A stretch of 64,000 nucleotides of DNA, from assembly GCF_026898115.1 (NCBI RefSeq), contig NZ_CP114036.1:1240001-1304000 (forward strand), in the 5' to 3' direction. The position numbers were made by a program, and so were the translations under genes. This DNA comes from Streptomyces sp. S465 (lineage in GTDB: Bacteria; Actinomycetota; Actinomycetes; Streptomycetales; Streptomycetaceae). How positions within the stretch are numbered: the stretch's first letter is position 1; each line of letters begins with the position of its first letter. Of the stretch, positions 61,193 to 64,000 are shown piece after piece. Under the pieces are notes generated by a model. It was not told the DNA's origin and ran no database searches. It worked only from the letters and a program-made list of their open reading frames with translations.

Positions 61193-63373
61193 TCAGGTCA
61201 CGGCGATGACTCCGGCGTCCGTGCCGGCCGGCGTGTACTCCGCGAGCCGTGCCCGCAGGCTGTCCTCGCGCTGCGGCTGGTACAGGTCGTGGAAGGCGCC
61301 CATCTCGGCGCCGTCCTCGGCGCCCCGGCGGATCTCCTCCGCGCATCCGGCCGCCAGCTGCCCGTACACCGGCGTCCCGTACCGCTCGCCGCTGAACCGC
61401 GGCCGCACCCGCCCCGCCTCCTCGGCCCCCACCAGGTCCGGCTGGCAGCGGTGGCGGCGCGGGGTGCGCGAGCCCGGCGGCACATAGCTGAACCGCAGAC
61501 ACCCGATCCCGCGCCGTGCCACGTGCATCCGCCCGGTGAAGAGGCTGTTCTCGCCGATCTCGACGGCATGGGTGTGCACTTCGCCGATGACGGTGGTGCG
61601 GTGGGCGTGCAGCACGGCGTGGGCGTGGCGGCAGTCCGGGGCGGCCAGCGCCGGGCGGTCGTGCCCGGTGGCGTCCAGGATGGAGTCGCGGATGTGCAGG
61701 GCGAGCGGGTCGGTGTGCACCTCCTCGCCGATGACCTCGATGGTGCCGAGGACGCTGTGCTCGATCTGGACGCAGGCGGTGGTGCGCTCCAGGACCAGGC
61801 TGGGCTCGTCGGGCGAGCGCGGCGCGCACTCCGGCTCCAGGGACCAGCCGGGGACGAGTGTGCAGTGGCGCAGCACCACGGTGCCGACCGGCCCGGTGAC
61901 GTTGAGGCCGCGCCCCGCGATCAGCAGCCCGTCCAGCACGATGCGCGGCGCCGCGCCACCGGTGTGCCCGCCGTCCTCCCGCGCCCGGATGTTCAGCGCG
62001 TCGGGGCGGTTGCTGTACCAGTCCAGCAGCCGGATCACCGGCCGGGTCCCCTCGGCGGCGCGCAGTTCGAGCCGGTCGCCGGGGTCCAGGTCGAAGTCCA
62101 GCTGCTCCTGGTAGGCGCCGCTGTGGGTGATCTCGATGATGCCCTCGGGGCCGCATCGCCCGCCCCGCCGGTCGTGCCGCCACTGCCGGTACGCGTCCAT
62201 GATCCGCTGGTGGGCGCGGCCCGGCCCGACCCGGTAGACGGTCGCGTCCGGGGCGGTCTCGCGGTCGTCCCGGTCGTACTCCCCGCCGCCCATGTCGTCG
62301 GCGTACGCGTAGTGGTAGGTGACCCATACGCCGTGGCGCGGTGCCGTGCGCGAGCCGAAGGCGATCCGGCCGAGCTCGGGGTCGACGACCACCTGACCGC
62401 GCCCCGCCCGGTAGCGCCAGTCCGTCAGATCGGCCACCACGATGTCCGACGGCGGCACGGGCTCGTCGTGGCCGTCCCGCCGGATGGAAAAGCTCTTACC
62501 GGGCCCGTAGTAGTCGAGGAACCGGTCCGCGAGCTGCCTGCGGCGGATGGCGGCGGGCACGTTGTCCATGGTGGCGATGTGGGCGGCCGACGGCTCGGGT
62601 TCGGGGCGGGTCACCAGCGGGGTGTCGTTGCCGAGGATGGAGAACGTGTAGAGGTTGCGGGCCCGGTCCACGCAGTACGCGGGCGCGTGCCGCACGTGGT
62701 ACGGCTTGAGCCGCCACACGAACAGCCCGACCCCGGCCGGGGTGTGACCGCCCTGCCCGCGCCGGGAGCCCGCGCGCCGTACGTCCACCGAGCGCGCCAC
62801 CGTCCCGAACGGCCCGCCCGCCAGGTCCAGCGCCGCCCCGTCCCGCAGATCGGCGAGCCGGCCGCGGGAGAGCCTGCGGAGGTCGGCCGCCGCGCCGCCC
62901 GTCCCCCCGTACAGCCTGACCGGCTGGTGGTGTGCGGTGAGCCGGGAGAACTCCACAGCGCGGGCGGGCCATCCGGCCACCGACGCGGAGAGCTCCTCCA
63001 GCAGCGCGAGCGTGCCCTTGCGCCGCCGGTTGGCCACGGTGGCGGCGACGTCGCGGCGCGGTGCCAGCGCCTCGGCCAGCAGCCGTGGCCGGGACGCGTC
63101 CGGCGGCCGGCCGTCGCGCAGTCCGGTGGCCAGGACCCGTTCGTAGCCGGGCAGCGGGCGGTAGCCGACCAGATCGCCCAGGTAGGGCAGCACCCAGGCG
63201 GCGGCGGTCTCCACGAACCAGTCGTCGTAACCGCGCTCGACCCCCTCGCGTACCCGGTCCACCTGTTCGGCGAGTACGGCGAGCAGGGCGCGCAGGGGCT
63301 CGCCCGCCTCCTCGTCCCTGAGGCGGTGCCACTGCGGAAGCAGTTCCGCCAGCCCGTCCGGCTCCCTGCTCAT
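61193..63373 (-). CDS. Tail-protein / beta-helix fusion of a tail-like particle
   Basis: 726 residues. The N-terminus (about 1-200) resembles phage tail protein I: LAELLPQWHRLRDEEAGEPL, VERGYDDWFVETAAAWVLPY, then LGDLVGYRPLPGYERVLATG. The C-terminal part (about 430-700) is rich in short strands typical of a right-handed beta helix (IVLDGLLIAGRGLNVTGPVG, TVVLRHCTLVPGWSLEPECA, PLALHIRDSILDATGHDRPA), as in tail fibres or polysaccharide lyases. The middle has a DPELGRIAFGS segment. ATG overlaps the stop of the preceding baseplate gene (ATGA). Attachment or baseplate wedge role inferred. Confidence 0.75.
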   Translation of the reverse strand: MSREPDGLAELLPQWHRLRDEEAGEPLRALLAVLAEQVDRVREGVERGYDDWFVETAAAWVLPYLGDLVGYRPLPGYERVLATGLRDGRPPDASRPRLLAEALAPRRDVAATVANRRRKGTLALLEELSASVAGWPARAVEFSRLTAHHQPVRLYGGTGGAAADLRRLSRGRLADLRDGAALDLAGGPFGTVARSVDVRRAGSRRGQGGHTPAGVGLFVWRLKPYHVRHAPAYCVDRARNLYTFSILGNDTPLVTRPEPEPSAAHIATMDNVPAAIRRRQLADRFLDYYGPGKSFSIRRDGHDEPVPPSDIVVADLTDWRYRAGRGQVVVDPELGRIAFGSRTAPRHGVWVTYHYAYADDMGGGEYDRDDRETAPDATVYRVGPGRAHQRIMDAYRQWRHDRRGGRCGPEGIIEITHSGAYQEQLDFDLDPGDRLELRAAEGTRPVIRLLDWYSNRPDALNIRAREDGGHTGGAAPRIVLDGLLIAGRGLNVTGPVGTVVLRHCTLVPGWSLEPECAPRSPDEPSLVLERTTACVQIEHSVLGTIEVIGEEVHTDPLALHIRDSILDATGHDRPALAAPDCRHAHAVLHAHRTTVIGEVHTHAVEIGENSLFTGRMHVARRGIGCLRFSYVPPGSRTPRRHRCQPDLVGAEEAGRVRPRFSGERYGTPVYGQLAAGCAEEIRRGAEDGAEMGAFHDLYQPQREDSLRARLAEYTPAGTDAGVIAVT

Positions 63374-64000
63374 GAGGTGACCTCCGTAAGGATCAGCGTG
63401 TCCGGGACGTCCGGTGAGAACAGCGCGAGCCGCGCCGGGCGGATGCCGCGGAAGACGGACACCGTGCGGCCCCGGGGAAGCCGGCGGGTGTCGGTGATGT
63501 CGGGGTTGAGGCGCAGCAGTTCGGCGAGCGGGATGCCATGGCGCCCGGCGATGTCGGTGAGCGTCTCGCCGTCCGGCGCGGTGACCCGGTAGGTGTCCTC
63601 GGCGTACTCGGCGGACCGGGCGGGAACCACGGCGCTGGGCTCGGTGAGCCGGGCGGCCGCCTCGGCCAGTTGCCGCGGGGTGCTGGAGGCCGGGACACCG
63701 GTGAAGACGTCCACGTCCACGTAGTCCACGCCGGGCACCGAGTGGGCGGTGGCGAGCACCTCGGAGAGCACCGCCGGCTGCCCCAACTCCCGTCCCGGAT
63801 AGCCCAGTTCGCGCAGGAGTGCCTGGCGCAGGCGGGGTTCGACCAGCTCCCAGGAGTGGTCCGGCGCCACTTTCACCCGCGCCACCAGCACCAGCAGCAC
63901 CAGCTCGCGCACCTGCACCCGGACCGGCAGCCGGGCGTCGCCGTAGGCGGCCAGTGCGGAGCGCAGGGCGCGCAGCACCTCCGCGTCCTCGCCGATCGGA
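63370..64000 (-). CDS. Baseplate J-like protein with C-terminal LysM (partial)
   Basis: The frame runs off the right edge; about 209 C-terminal residues are visible. VQVRELVLLVLVARVKVAPD, HSWELVEPRLRQALLRELGY and ATAHSVPGVDYVDVDVFTGV match the end of putative baseplate assembly (gpJ-like) proteins of Streptomyces tail-like loci. The tail TYRVTAPDGETLTDIAGRHG, followed by IPLAELLRLNPDI, is a LysM-type module, binding peptidoglycan or serving assembly. Gene start lies outside the window. Its stop overlaps the next ATG. Confidence 0.75.
   Translation of the reverse strand, partial: PIGEDAEVLRALRSALAAYGDARLPVRVQVRELVLLVLVARVKVAPDHSWELVEPRLRQALLRELGYPGRELGQPAVLSEVLATAHSVPGVDYVDVDVFTGVPASSTPRQLAEAAARLTEPSAVVPARSAEYAEDTYRVTAPDGETLTDIAGRHGIPLAELLRLNPDITDTRRLPRGRTVSVFRGIRPARLALFSPDVPDTLILTEVTS

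Overview
The window reads as chromosomal DNA of a Streptomyces-type actinomycete. Evidence: very high GC with G/C-biased third positions, frequent GTG and TTG starts, many GTGA/ATGA/TGATG stop-start overlaps, a divergent third EF-Tu (tuf3 type), a GAF-ANTAR regulator, MmyB-like and XRE-cupin regulators, and a mycothiol-dependent isomerase-family protein. No tRNA, rRNA, CRISPR array, insertion sequence or integrase was seen. Assignments come from reading translated sequence and motifs; no database search was run.

0-10.8 kb: a catabolic island for a hydroxylated aromatic or related ring compound. An IclR regulator, a single-module extradiol-type VOC protein and an FAH-family hydrolase flank a minus-strand operon: cytoplasmic TAXI-type binding protein, class II aldolase, dienelactone hydrolase, bicupin, zinc alcohol dehydrogenase, MhpA-type FAD hydroxylase and a truncated quinone oxidoreductase. 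Several junctions are GTGA overlaps. GTCCTG/CAGGAC elements recur at the IclR start, before the VOC gene, before the operon and before a YCII gene, suggesting one regulon. A MarR gene with its own palindromes faces the operon.

10.9-32 kb: mostly housekeeping and accessory genes: CoA-binding protein, YbaK deacylase, XRE-cupin regulator divergent from an EamA exporter, FUSC-type membrane protein, two-module VOC protein, DUF2243-CtaG pair, GAF-ANTAR, gamma carbonic anhydrase, DedA, thioesterase-like protein, a Pro/Gln-rich membrane-anchored protein, MFS transporters, a spermidine-synthase-like methyltransferase fold, tuf3, TVP38, UppP, a HAD phosphatase, a flavin reductase and a KimA-type potassium transporter.

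32.4-42.8 kb: a DUF1931 histone-fold protein faces a nine-gene minus-strand stress operon: dnaK, grpE, dnaJ, a CbpM/MerR-like protein, clpB, zinc-finger thioredoxin, UBP zinc finger, a cNMP/glutaredoxin-like/FAD reductase fusion and hsp20. A strong hairpin ends it. It has the parts of a complete refolding and disaggregation machine plus redox partners.

42.9-53.4 kb: a gene-decay zone (remnants of a formaldehyde dehydrogenase, a GAF/PAS/HATPase phosphatase regulator, a PCuAC copper chaperone and a LysR regulator) interspersed with intact genes: a four-helix membrane protein, a DinB/maleylpyruvate isomerase-like protein, TetR with acyl-CoA dehydrogenase, flavin reductase, esterase, GlsB-like protein, and a MmyB-like regulator divergent from an SDR.

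53.4-58.6 kb: a candidate glycoconjugation-and-efflux module: UDP-glucose 6-dehydrogenase, GT1 glycosyltransferase and 14-helix DHA2 efflux pump on one strand, divergent from a TetR gene across a 24-bp palindrome.

58.6-64 kb: the end of a phage-tail-like or contractile-injection-like locus: baseplate-J-type protein with a LysM domain (running off the window), a tail-protein/beta-helix protein, a DUF6519 protein with an Ala-Glu tail, and a zinc amidase.
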